NCBI GenBank assembly: GCA_027924645.1
Contig: BSBN01000829.1
Location: forward strand, 1,240,001-1,304,000
Direction of reading: 5' to 3'
DNA: 64,000 nt
From: Cunninghamia lanceolata
Lineage: Eukaryota; Streptophyta; Pinopsida; Cupressales; Cupressaceae
In this document: piece by piece, positions 1-9,156 of the stretch
How positions within the stretch are numbered: position 1 is the stretch's first letter
How the letters are laid out: each line of letters starts with the position of its first letter
Position numbers and translations under genes: made by a program
Notes under the pieces: model-generated
What the model was told of the DNA's origin: nothing
The model's database searches: none
Seen by the model: the letters and a program-made list of their open reading frames with translations, nothing else

Positions 1-741
1 AATGTTGTTGACCTACCAACTGCTTTTGAGATTTGGGAAAAATTGGAACTTCTACATGAAGGAGACAAGTATGTTAAATGTGCAAGGCTACAGAGTCTGA
101 AAGGGAAATTTGAAAATCTAAAGATGAGAGAAGATGAAAATATTACTACTTTTATGCCAAGAGTAAATGAGCTTGTTTGTGGCATTAGATGTGTTGGTGG
201 AGTCTTGGATGAAGATGAGATTGTTGGCAAAGTTCTCAGATCCCTTCCTTCTTATAAAATCAAGGCTGCTGCCATTGAAGAATTTAGAGCCCATACAGCT
301 GTCAGAAGAGATCAATTGGTTGGTAACTTAGCTGCATTTGAAATGACCGAGTTTGGAGATGACCCCCCAAATACTGAATCTGCATTCAAAGCCAGTGCCT
401 CTATAAAAGGTAAACAAAGGTTTGATCTAGGAGAGAACTCTTCAAGGAAACTATCATGGTATGAAAAAGCATAAAAAGACCTAGAAGAAGAAGAAGCAGA
501 AACTGCTCAACTTGAAGCCCTTATTGCAAAAAGACTGCCAAGAGGATTTGGTAAGTATGAAGTCAAATTGCCTTTTAAGTGCTTTAACTGCAATAAGATT
601 GGTCATTTTGCCTCAAGGTGTTCAGAAAGATTTTCAAGGCCAAATCTTAACAAATCAAGGTTCCAAAAGAATTGTTACTATGTTCATGAAGATGATGATA
701 ATGAAGGAGTAACAGATGATGAATTAGAGTCAGGAAACTAA
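1..741 (+). pseudogene. Copia-1 gag (UBN2-type) with CCHC zinc knuckle, 5' truncated by the window
   Basis: Gag forms the particle and packages element RNA. The frame is open from the window edge to a TAA at 472-474 and continues in the same frame to a second TAA at 739-741. The first 140 codons are the usual copia gag helical domain (residues LQSLKGKFENLKM, then the SLPSYKIK region). A canonical CX2CX4HX4C knuckle, reading C-FN-C-NKIG-H-FASR-C, lies at 580-621 and would bind RNA. An acidic stretch follows. Both stops are point changes with no loss of frame. Lineage beyond copia is not fixed by this part alone. Confidence 0.88.
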
Positions 742-2427
742 TCTGGAAATGAATGGGTGTTTATTGCCATCAAGGAAGAAGAACCAATGCCCTCTAAATC
801 TATCAATCATAAAGTTTTAGTAAAAGCTCTAGCTTCTCAAGTTGAAGAAAAGGATGACTGGGTCATTGAAAGTGGATGCTCTCACCATATGACAGGTGAG
901 AAAAATAAGTTCATAGATTTGGAAAGGTATGAAGGAGGAGTCGTAAAATTTGGTGTTAATTTTGCTGGTAGAATTAGAGGTAGAGGAACTATTTCTTTTG
1001 ATGGAAGGAACAAAACTGACAATGTACTGTATGTTGAAGGATTGAAGTACAATCTTCTTAGTGTTGGATAGTTGGTGGACAAAGGCTATGATCTCTGATT
1101 CAAGAATGGAAAATGCAAGATCTTTGAAAGTTCCAAAACAGAGATTGCATCCGGTACTCAAACAAAAGGTAATATCTTCCATTTAGTTGGTACTGATAAA
1201 AGTTGTCTATTTGTGGAAATTGATCAAAGTTGGTTATGGCATAGGAGGATGTGTCATGTGAATTTTGATAATATCATCAAGATAAGCAATACTCAGGCTG
1301 TAAGAGATCTTCCAAAATTGGTGAAACCTACAAATAGTTTGTGCAAGGAATGTCAGTTGGGTAAACTAAGTAGAATCTCATTCAAAAGCAAGGAACAATC
1401 TTCTACCGGGTTATTAGACTTAGTTCATACTGATCTTTGTGGTCCAACAAGAATCAGGAGTGTGCAAGGTGATAGATACTTCATGTTACTAATTGATGAC
1501 TATTCCTGGATGATGTTGGTAACTTTTCTGAAAGAGAAATCAGAAGCTCTTGAGAAATTCAAAATATTCAAGGCTATGGTATAGAATGAAATTGGATTAA
1601 AATTGAAATGCCTGAGGTTTGATAGAGGTGGAGAATTCACATCTGGTGAGTTCATAAAATTCTATGAGAAACATGGAATAAAGAGACAGTTGTCTGTTCC
1701 AAGGACTCCACAATAGAATGGAGTAGTGGAGAGAAAGAACCGGACCATCCAGGAAGCATCTAGGACAATGATGATGGAAGCAAATGTTTCTTAGATCTAT
1801 TGGAGAGAAGCTATCAGCATTGCAGTCTATACTCTTAATCGAGTACAAATCAGAAGCAATACTAGTAAGACTCCTTATGAACTTTGGTTTGGCATCACTC
1901 CTACTATGAGGTCTTTCAGAGTCTTTGGTAGCAAATGTTACATTAAGAGAGATGAAGATCTAGGCAAGTTTGATGCTAGAAGTGATGAAGGAATATTCTT
2001 GGGTTACTCTACTCAAAGCAAAGCATACCGGTGTTATAACAAGAGACTGAGAAAGATTATAGAAAGTACAAATGTGAAGGTTGATAAAGGAATTGAAAAT
2101 CCCTCAAGGTTTTATGAATATGATGAAGATGATCAGAATGGTGCTATGATTCAAGGAGCCCAAGCCCCTTCTAAAATTTAGATTCAAACTAATCTAGTAA
2201 ATTAGGAAGAATAGATGAGTTTTAATGAGCCTAATCAAGAATCGGATGTACAAGAAACTCCCAAAGTTCCCAGGTATGTAAGACTGAACCACTCTGAAGA
2301 TTAGATCATAGGTGATAAAAGCAAAGGTGTACAAACAAGAAGAAGGATTGCTCAAGATTCAAAAGAGTATTATCTGATTTCAAAGATTGAACGTAAGACA
2401 GTAAATGAAGCTTGCAATGATGAAAAC
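742..2427 (+). pseudogene. Copia-1 protease and integrase
   Basis: The protease would cleave the polyprotein and integrase would insert the cDNA. The protease active site at 868-876 reads E-S-G in place of D-S-G within VIESGCSHHMTG, so the catalytic Asp is lost. GAG-pre-integrase follows with LWHRRMCHVNF and CKECQLGK (about 1234-1380), the HHCC zinc-binding unit. The integrase core has DLVHTDLCGP, then IDDYSW, a damaged second-Asp region reading FDRGGEF, and NGVVERKN with the Glu. In-frame stops: TAG at 1069, 1582, 1714, 1792, 2179, 2203, 2212 and 2302, and TGA at 1096. Comparison with copia consensus suggests several TAGs were Gln codons, for example in the PQQNGVVER region. Confidence 0.92.
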
Positions 2428-3922
2428 TAGACTAAAGCAATGGAGGAAGAGCTGATGCAAATTGAGAAAAATCACACTTGGGATCTTGTCCCCAGACCTA
2501 GAAATAAGAATGTGATTGGAATCAAATGGGTCTTCTGGAACAAACTGAATGAAGTTGGTGAAGTAATCAAAAATAAAGCTAGATTGGTCTGCAAGGGTTA
2601 TTCTCAAATAGAAGGAGTTGATTTTGAAGAAATTTTTGCTCCAGTGGCAAGAATTGAAGCAATCAGACTATTTCTTTCTTTTACTACCTTCAAGGATTTC
2701 AAAGTATATCAGATGGATGTCAAGTCTGCCTTCTTGAATGGTGACTTGGAAGAAGAAGTATACATTGAGAAACTAGATGGATTTCACTTATCTGATTATG
2801 GTGATATGGTCTGTAAATTGAAGAAAGCATTGAATGGACTAAAGCAAGCCCCAAGAGCCTGGTATGAAAGATTGGATAAGCATCTTTTGAAGATTGGTTT
2901 CAACAAGGGTACTGCTGATAGTAATCTATATTTCAAAATTGATCATGAAAATATCTTGATTATTGAAGTGTTTGTTGATGATATCATTTTTGGAGGAAGA
3001 GATAGTATGTGTAAAACCTTTTTAAACCAAATGAAAAGTGAATTTGAGATGTCCATGCTTGGGGAAATGAATTTCTTCTTGGGTCTACAAATCACTCAAA
3101 CAAAGAAAGGAATCTTCATTTCTCAAACCAAATATGTGAAAGAATTGTTGAAGAAATTTGAGATGGCGGACTCAAAGCCAATGAATACTCCCATGGCAAC
3201 CAGATGTAAGTTGAGCAAAGATGATGACTCTCCCAAGGCTGATTAGAAAAAATATAGGTCAATGATTGGAGGACTGTTGTATCTCACTCAAACTAGACCT
3301 AACATTATGAATGATGTTGGTCTTGTTGCTAGATTCCAAGCTGATCCTAGAGAATCTCATGTCATGGCAGTCAAGAGGATTTTTAGATTTCTAAAAGGGA
3401 CAGTTGAGTATGGTCTGTGGTATCCTAGAGATCATGATTTCTCTCTTCATGCATATACAGATGCTGATTGGGTAGGAGATGTGGATGACTGGAAGAGTAC
3501 CAGTGGTGGAGCATTCTTTTTGGGGAAGATATTGGTTTCTTAGATAAGCAAGAAACAAGAGGCAATATCTCTGTCCACTAGAGAAGCAGAATATATTGCA
3601 GTAGCAAGTAGTTGTACTCAAGTTTTGTGGATGAAGTAAATGCTAAGAGACAAGAGTGGAGTATGGGGAGCCTATCACAATCTTCTATGATAATTCAAGT
3701 GCAATAAATATATCTAAGAATCCGGTGTTGCATTCAAAGACTAAACATATATCCATCAAGTTTCACTTTTTGAGAGAGCAAGTAAACAAGAATGAAGTCA
3801 GATTGGAGTTTGTGCCTTCCAAGGATCAAATTGTAGATATCTTTACTAAACCTATACCTAAGGACTCTTTTGAGTATCTCAGGGAGAAGTTAGGGGTTAT
3901 TGCCCCTCCGGTGATGAACTAA
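2428..3922 (+). pseudogene. Copia-1 reverse transcriptase and RNase H
   Basis: This is the pol domain that copies element RNA and removes the template strand. RT starts at the TWDLVPRP block, keeps [13 protein letters not shown] and the [17 protein letters not shown] motif, and keeps an intact catalytic F-V-D-D at 2971-2982. RNase H begins at AYTDADWVGD (about 3451) and ends at 3922. Stops are TAG at 2428 (Trp in relatives), 3244 and 3541, and TAA at 3637. One frameshift near 3650 moves the last 88 codons to another frame. The longest uninterrupted piece is 2440-3246. Catalytic residues survive, but the polyprotein cannot be made. Confidence 0.94.
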
Positions 3923-3984
3923 GATGCCCTAATGTGCATCAGTCTGGTGGATATCACAGTCATATCTTGTGATCTAGATTGATG

Positions 3985-4254
3985 ATGGGGAGATGCCACT
4001 CAGGGGGAGCAGCTGGTATGATTCTGAACTGTTGGAGTTGCAAGTATGAGCCCTTTGCGATTGATGTCAAAGGGGGAGATAAGACATGTGAAAAACAAGT
4101 AGTTTCTGATCAAAGGGGGAGCACGAAAGGAAGACAAGACATGTGAATGGTTGTTGCTGATAGGGGGAGTTGTGACAGTAAGGAGAAATTCTTGTCTTGA
4201 TGGTCAAAACTATTTTTCACATCATATGTTGCCATCAATGACAAAGGGGGAGAT
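3985..4254 (+). promoter_or_regulatory. Copia-1 polypurine-tract array
   Basis: Purine tracts of the form (A)AGGGGGAG recur at 4002-4009, 4068-4080, 4111-4121, 4161-4169 and 4242-4253, with a weaker GATGGGGAGA at 3984-3993. The last directly abuts the 3' LTR and is the expected plus-strand primer. The upstream copies are embedded in short repeats such as TTGATGTCAAAGGGGGAG. The same arrangement precedes the 3' LTRs of both two-ORF elements in this window. Confidence 0.75.
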
Positions 4255-5497
4255 TGCTGCAAGTATGGGCCTAACCGGTGTTGTCATTGATATCAACATA
4301 CTCCTGTTGCATTAATGATAAGGATTGGATGATCTATTTGCTGAGGATATTGAGAAAATTGGTCATATCAGGAACAGAGAAGAACAGTGAAGACAGTAAG
4401 GTAAAAGTCCAAGTTAAGATGAGGATTAGAGGATACAGTTTAAAGGGTTTGTAGATATGTGTCTTAAGATGATCCAGTAAAGATTTTAGAGGTCCGCATG
4501 AAGATCTGAAGAAGTTGTGGTCGCTCAAGTAAGATTGGTTCTAGTAGGTGTTTAGAGGTGACATAGTGATATAGATATGTTCGGTGAGATCTGGAAATGA
4601 AATATCCTATTCTATGGATTTGGTGGAGTGTTTAGGAAGTCCTTGTGAAGTGTCAACTCAATTGGTTCATGGTCTAGAGGTCCGCAAGCATATATTCCTT
4701 TGTAACAGAAATGAAAGACTGTGCTCTTGAGGTTCCGGATGAAGGAGAGAAGGTTTTCAGTAAAAAGATGTAGTGTGGATGTTCTTTGTGATTTGGGCAA
4801 GCTTGTGGAGGTCTTTGGATCATGTCTAGTTCATGATGGTGGTCCGCATTAGAGTTTGATCTCACAATTGAAGAATTAGTTCCAGATGATGGTGTTCTTT
4901 CTGAGATTGGCCAACCGGATGAGTTATACATCTTGCGGATGTTCTTGTAGATGTTTGTTGACTTAGATGATTATTCCTAAGTCGATGTCTTGTATAAATA
5001 AGGGATTGGAAAGTCATTTCTATGTATCCAGTGGAGATGAGAATGTGGTAGCAAAGAGGAGAGCAAAAGGTAGAGCATAAGTATTGGGCTTAAATGGAAC
5101 TAATTCAAGCATGGTGAAGATGCTATTCTCTAGTTCAAGTATGTGATATTATTTTGTAGATAGTGAGTCTCTTGTAGGCAGTGAGCCTCTTGTGAGCAAT
5201 GTACTTGGGTAGTGAGCCCTAATTGGCATGTGCCATTTTGTTCTTTCTATTCTTCTAACAGAGAATACAATCTTGGGTTAATCACCCCGTGGTTTTTCCC
5301 TTAACTGGGTTTTCCACGTCAAAATCTTGGTGTCCTGTGTGTTAATGTGTTTCTGCTCTTGATTTAATACATTATGTTTTCATGATTGATTTATCATTAT
5401 GCTATTGAATTACAAAGTGAATTTAAGTGCTTAATTGGAAGAAAGTTTTAGACAACTGATTCACCCCCCCTCTTAGTTGTCTGCCCTAAATCTAACA
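4255..5497 (+). repeat. Copia-1 3' LTR
   Basis: It starts TGCTGCAAG right after the last polypurine tract and ends with the C-rich block TTCACCCCCCCTCTTAGTTG followed by CTAACA, about 1,243 bp. A TATA box TATAAATA lies at 4993-5000. No second LTR copy is in the window, so the exact ends are inferred from TG/CA and from resemblance to the LTR ends of the two-ORF elements. Part of it (about 4430-4690) is similar to an internal piece of the element at 49856-57367 (see 54570-54950). Confidence 0.8.
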
Positions 5498-7746
5498 CGA
5501 ACTAAGAGAGCTCTCTAAAGTGACATTAAGTTATTTTGTAAACCTTAAATAATTGCATTATACACACAATGCACAGTTGGGTTCCTCTAGATTTCACAAG
5601 GAAAGAATAAACCCCCAATTGGGGCTTTACCAATGTGCATATCATAGTTGGAGAGTGCATCATTAAAATTTTCATCAGAAAATAGATAATCTTGAACATA
5701 GTTCATAGCCAAATTCCTTACCATTTTTGTGTTCTAGATCAAGTCCATGGCATTTGAAAGAAAGATTGATACCAACTAAGAATAATACATTATACTTGAC
5801 TCTTAAAGAAGTTCCCTACTGCAAACCTCCAGGATAGCTTCCTCCACCACTTCATCTTCAATCTTGAAAACCCTTCCACTGAGGCTAGAATAAAACTTAC
5901 CATGTATTGAAGTCTCCCATTTCTAAATAGGAAAATATCCTCTTGTTTCTCGAATGATTCTCCATGTCTATGAACAAACAACACTCTGAAGAAAGAAATA
6001 GATGTTTGTCAAAGCTAAACATCCCAAGGCAGGATTATAAATTAGATCACATCAAATGAAATATTGTCTTCGTCCTACTTCCCGTGAGCAAATTATTGAG
6101 CATCCATCACTAATAATCATGATTACTTCATATATTGTAATTGATGTACTTTTCTAGCTGTTCTCGCATGCCGATGGCTAAGTAATATGCCAACCTAGTA
6201 ATGATATAAAGTGATAGAAATTTTAATAAAAACCTACCAAAAATCAAAACAAAAATTAGTTGAAAAATGAACTTCTCTATATAGAAAAGTCTTACCAATA
6301 GAACTCAGATCCTCAGCTAGAGTGAATTACCTTTGTTAGATATATATTCACTATGTTATAAATGACCTTGTTAGTAAGCTTAGAGACACTAAGTTGGATC
6401 AAACAATTATATTACCCATGTGAAGCCAAATATAAACCCTTCTTATATTAGTGTTTTAATAGGAATTATATTTATGCATATAAAGGGTCATATGAGACCA
6501 ATTGTTAAGCTGAACATAAGTCATTCTTATGTCTATGTTTATTAGAGTGTCATCTAGGTATTTTAATGGCTATGTGAGTCCAAGTATTGGATAGTCCATA
6601 ACTAATTTTGTAGAGTTGGGGGTCCTTTCCAAGTTTAATACAATTATTGTGGTCAATAAATAAACTTCTTATATAGCTCTTCTCTTTAATTATTCTTATT
6701 ATTGATGGTTAGTCAACCTCATGGCATAGAGGATCACCCAATTTAATAGCTATATAATGCTACCTTGCTCTATTAAAATGAAATAGTCTATTGAATGCTC
6801 TAAGAGTTATGTGAAATTTGCATGTGATTAGTTTTATGCCAATAATAATGCATTGATCATAAGGGGTCATGAGGAACCTAATAATAGCATGGATTTTCAT
6901 ATGATTACATGTGTTTAAGTTAGCATTTATTTATAGGTTTGCAATGTATTTCCACTAGTTGCGATATTATTATGTGGGTGTATTTGCATGGTTATAAACA
7001 ATAGCTATTGTGTAATTGTTCATATTATCAAACCCTAAAGGATGAAACCATCTTATGGTAAGGAATACTAAGAGATTGGAACTTGATGATTATATATCAA
7101 TTTGAGACCATCGTTTATAGGAAAAGGCTAGCATAGGACCATATCAAGGTAGGGTATACTAAGAGATTTGTGTCTAAAGGATAATATACTTTTTATCCTA
7201 TAATTTAATTTTAACCATCATTAGTCATTAGGAGAATCAAGAAACGGATAATAGTGCATGAATGGATGACCCAAATTTATGCAAATAAAAATTGAATGCT
7301 TTGTCCAAAGTGATGCAATAGTTGTAAGTATCATCAATTCACTACATTCATAGAATCATGTTAGTTAAAAATCATGGTAGCTAGAGTGTATCTATGGACT
7401 GCTTGATTGATTGCATGTGGCAGGTATTCACATTTTCGACTAGTTCTTAGATTTGGCTTTGCTACAAATGTCCCTCTCTATCACCCTTGTTGAAGGGTTA
7501 GGCATCTTTTAGTAGGAAGGTGAATAGGAATTGATATGTCCATGGTTAGAGGTAAAGCACTTAGATGATGCTTTCCCTCCTACAATTGGACAACCATATT
7601 GCTTGCACTTAGATGAGATGACTATGACTAATGGTCAACAAACATTGTAATGAAAAGTTAAACATGTATATTTGATGTAGTTAGGTGGATTTGAAGGACA
7701 ACAGTCCTAATCTCAAATTATATCCTATTATTCTTTTATTTATAAG
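5498..7746. other. AT-rich spacer with no recognised feature
   Basis: I find no protein domain, LTR pair, tRNA-like structure or tandem array here. It is the target sequence of the CTTGT insertion at 7752, so it was once joined to 12650 onward. It may hold old LTR sequence of gypsy-B, whose priming-site-like motif is at 12812, but I cannot pair it with a second copy. Confidence 0.6.
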
Positions 7747-7751
7747 CTTGT

Positions 7752-9064
7752 TGGTGCAGGAGCACCTACCTGACAGCTGGCCTCCATGAGGCAGTTAGTT
7801 TGTTTTGAGTCTTGTTAATGTTTTCAAGAAGGTCGTATAAGACCAATGCATGTAATAAGGTCATGTTGACCATGCTTTACTATTTTTAGGTAGTTTGTTA
7901 TGACAGCTGTTATGCTGTATGTCCGGTTGGATCTCCCAGCCGCCTGGAGAGATTTCCCAGCCGCTGGGAATCGAGTGGCAGTACTCGCAGGAGATCCTAT
8001 TTATGTATGAGGATCGGTTGGTTTTAGATATAGTATAGTATTGCATTGAGCAGAGGAGTTAGATTGTGCTGTGTGAGAGACAGAGTATTGTACTTGCATC
8101 TTTTGAATCAATAAAGATCCTGTTTGTGTTCATTTTCTGTTTGATCTCCATTGTGAAATCGATTTGCTGTTTTGGTGGTTACATGGATTCGCTGATCCAT
8201 TCCACCGGTTGATTCATCGAATCGGTGGAATGGCTATGTACAGTAGGTTAGGATTTAGTTTGCATTTTCTGTTTGTTCGCATGCATGTTTGCAGGATCGC
8301 GATCAAGAGGTGTTGAGAACCCTAGCATGGGTATGTGCTAGGTCGTGCTGGTTGTTAGAATCTGGAAAGTTGTCCAGGAAGTAGATCGGGTCATCCCAGG
8401 AGGTTCGGTGGATCAAAATTTGCTAAGGTGAGAAATTCGTCACAACGGCATCATCAGGATATTTCTGTGTATATCCTAGAGTTACTTCGGGCGTCATCCG
8501 AGTAGATGGAGATGAGCATGATGCAATCGTTTGCATAAGGTGAATGTGCATTGGGGTGATCATCCTCAGGTGTTGCCGAGGAGGAGCGTATCGGCATAAG
8601 GTAGAAGAGCGGGTTGATAAAACCATCGCGGCCGATAATGTTAAGTTTGGCCGACAGCAGGATATTGAAGGAACTGCATATGATGTCATCGTCATCAGGA
8701 TAATCGTCATCAAGATATCAGGGTGACGTAAGCATCAGAGGAAAGGTGCATGAAGAGAGTCATCATCAGGATATATGAGAGGAACAGGATATTTTATATC
8801 CTGCTGATGAACATGATGTTGAACATCATGATGCTGAAGATAGAGTTTGGCGGTAAGGTGAACAGTGAACATCAGGAGGATGTTTACGCTCGCCGAATGT
8901 GATGATGCTGCCGATAGTCGAATATGATGATGCTGCTGACATGCGAAAGGGCGAAGGCTTGTCTGCAGGAGGATATCGGTCGGCAAGAGAAAATATGATG
9001 ATGATGAAGGGTTGCGGACATCCATGCTATATGTCAAGGTTTTAGTGTGGATGCCTCTGCATCA
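7752..9064 (+). repeat. 5' LTR of the gag-protease element
   Basis: 1,313 bp. A polyadenylation signal AATAAA is at 8110-8115, and a TATA-like GATATAGTATAGTATT lies about 80 bases upstream. The downstream part is unusually rich in TCATCAGGATA-like repeats (8447-8462, 8691-8706, 8760-8774) and inverted repeats. It ends ...CTCTGCATCA, 3 bp before the primer site. Confidence 0.93.
8182..8233 (+). other. Overlapping inverted repeats in the LTR
   Basis: A stem of CCATTCCACCG with GATTC pairs across a 3-base loop (8197-8233; a GTT bulge on the left arm). An overlapping alternative pairs ATGGAT with ATCCAT (about 8183-8200). In the other LTR the only change in the larger hairpin falls in the loop. 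Two more hairpins lie downstream: CAGGATAT/ATATCCTG at 8785-8803 and CATGATGTT/AACATCATG at 8812-8830. Possible roles are RNA dimerisation, packaging or 3'-end formation, all inferred. Confidence 0.5.
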
Positions 9065-9067
9065 TAG

Positions 9068-9080
9068 TGGTATCAGAGCT
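9068..9080 (+). promoter_or_regulatory. Primer-binding site, initiator tRNA-Met type
   Basis: TGGTATCAGAGCT, three bases after the 5' LTR, is complementary to the 3' end of plant initiator tRNA-Met and would prime minus-strand synthesis. It confirms the LTR boundary and the plus orientation. Confidence 0.92.
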
Positions 9081-9156
9081 CAGCAAAAGGTCTGGGCTGT
9101 TGTGTGTTGATACTGTCACCGAAAGGATAGAGGTAGAAGAGTGAGAGGTTGACAAA

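Larger units (their letters stand above)
1..5497 (+). mobile_element. Copia-1: 3' part of a Ty1/copia LTR retrotransposon
   Basis: The window opens inside gag. Domain order is gag, CCHC knuckle, protease, integrase, reverse transcriptase, RNase H, then a block of polypurine tracts and the 3' LTR. Integrase before reverse transcriptase defines Ty1/copia. The 5' LTR and gag start lie outside the window, so the target-site duplication cannot be checked; the five bases after the LTR are CGAAC. Repeated AAAGGGGGAG tracts before the LTR and the C-rich LTR end recall the SIRE/Maximus side of copia, but no env-like ORF follows pol and the lineage call is tentative. The element is dead: about fifteen nonsense codons and one frameshift. 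Confidence 0.93.

Noticed and set aside
43..3640. Possible TAG recoding or readthrough in the retroelement frames
   Set aside because: TAGs are too many, fall at Gln and Trp positions, and come with lost catalytic residues and some TAA/TGA. Mutational decay explains them.
8544..8726. 60-codon open stretch repeated at 12095-12277
   Set aside because: Again the two LTR copies of one element, with no protein motif.
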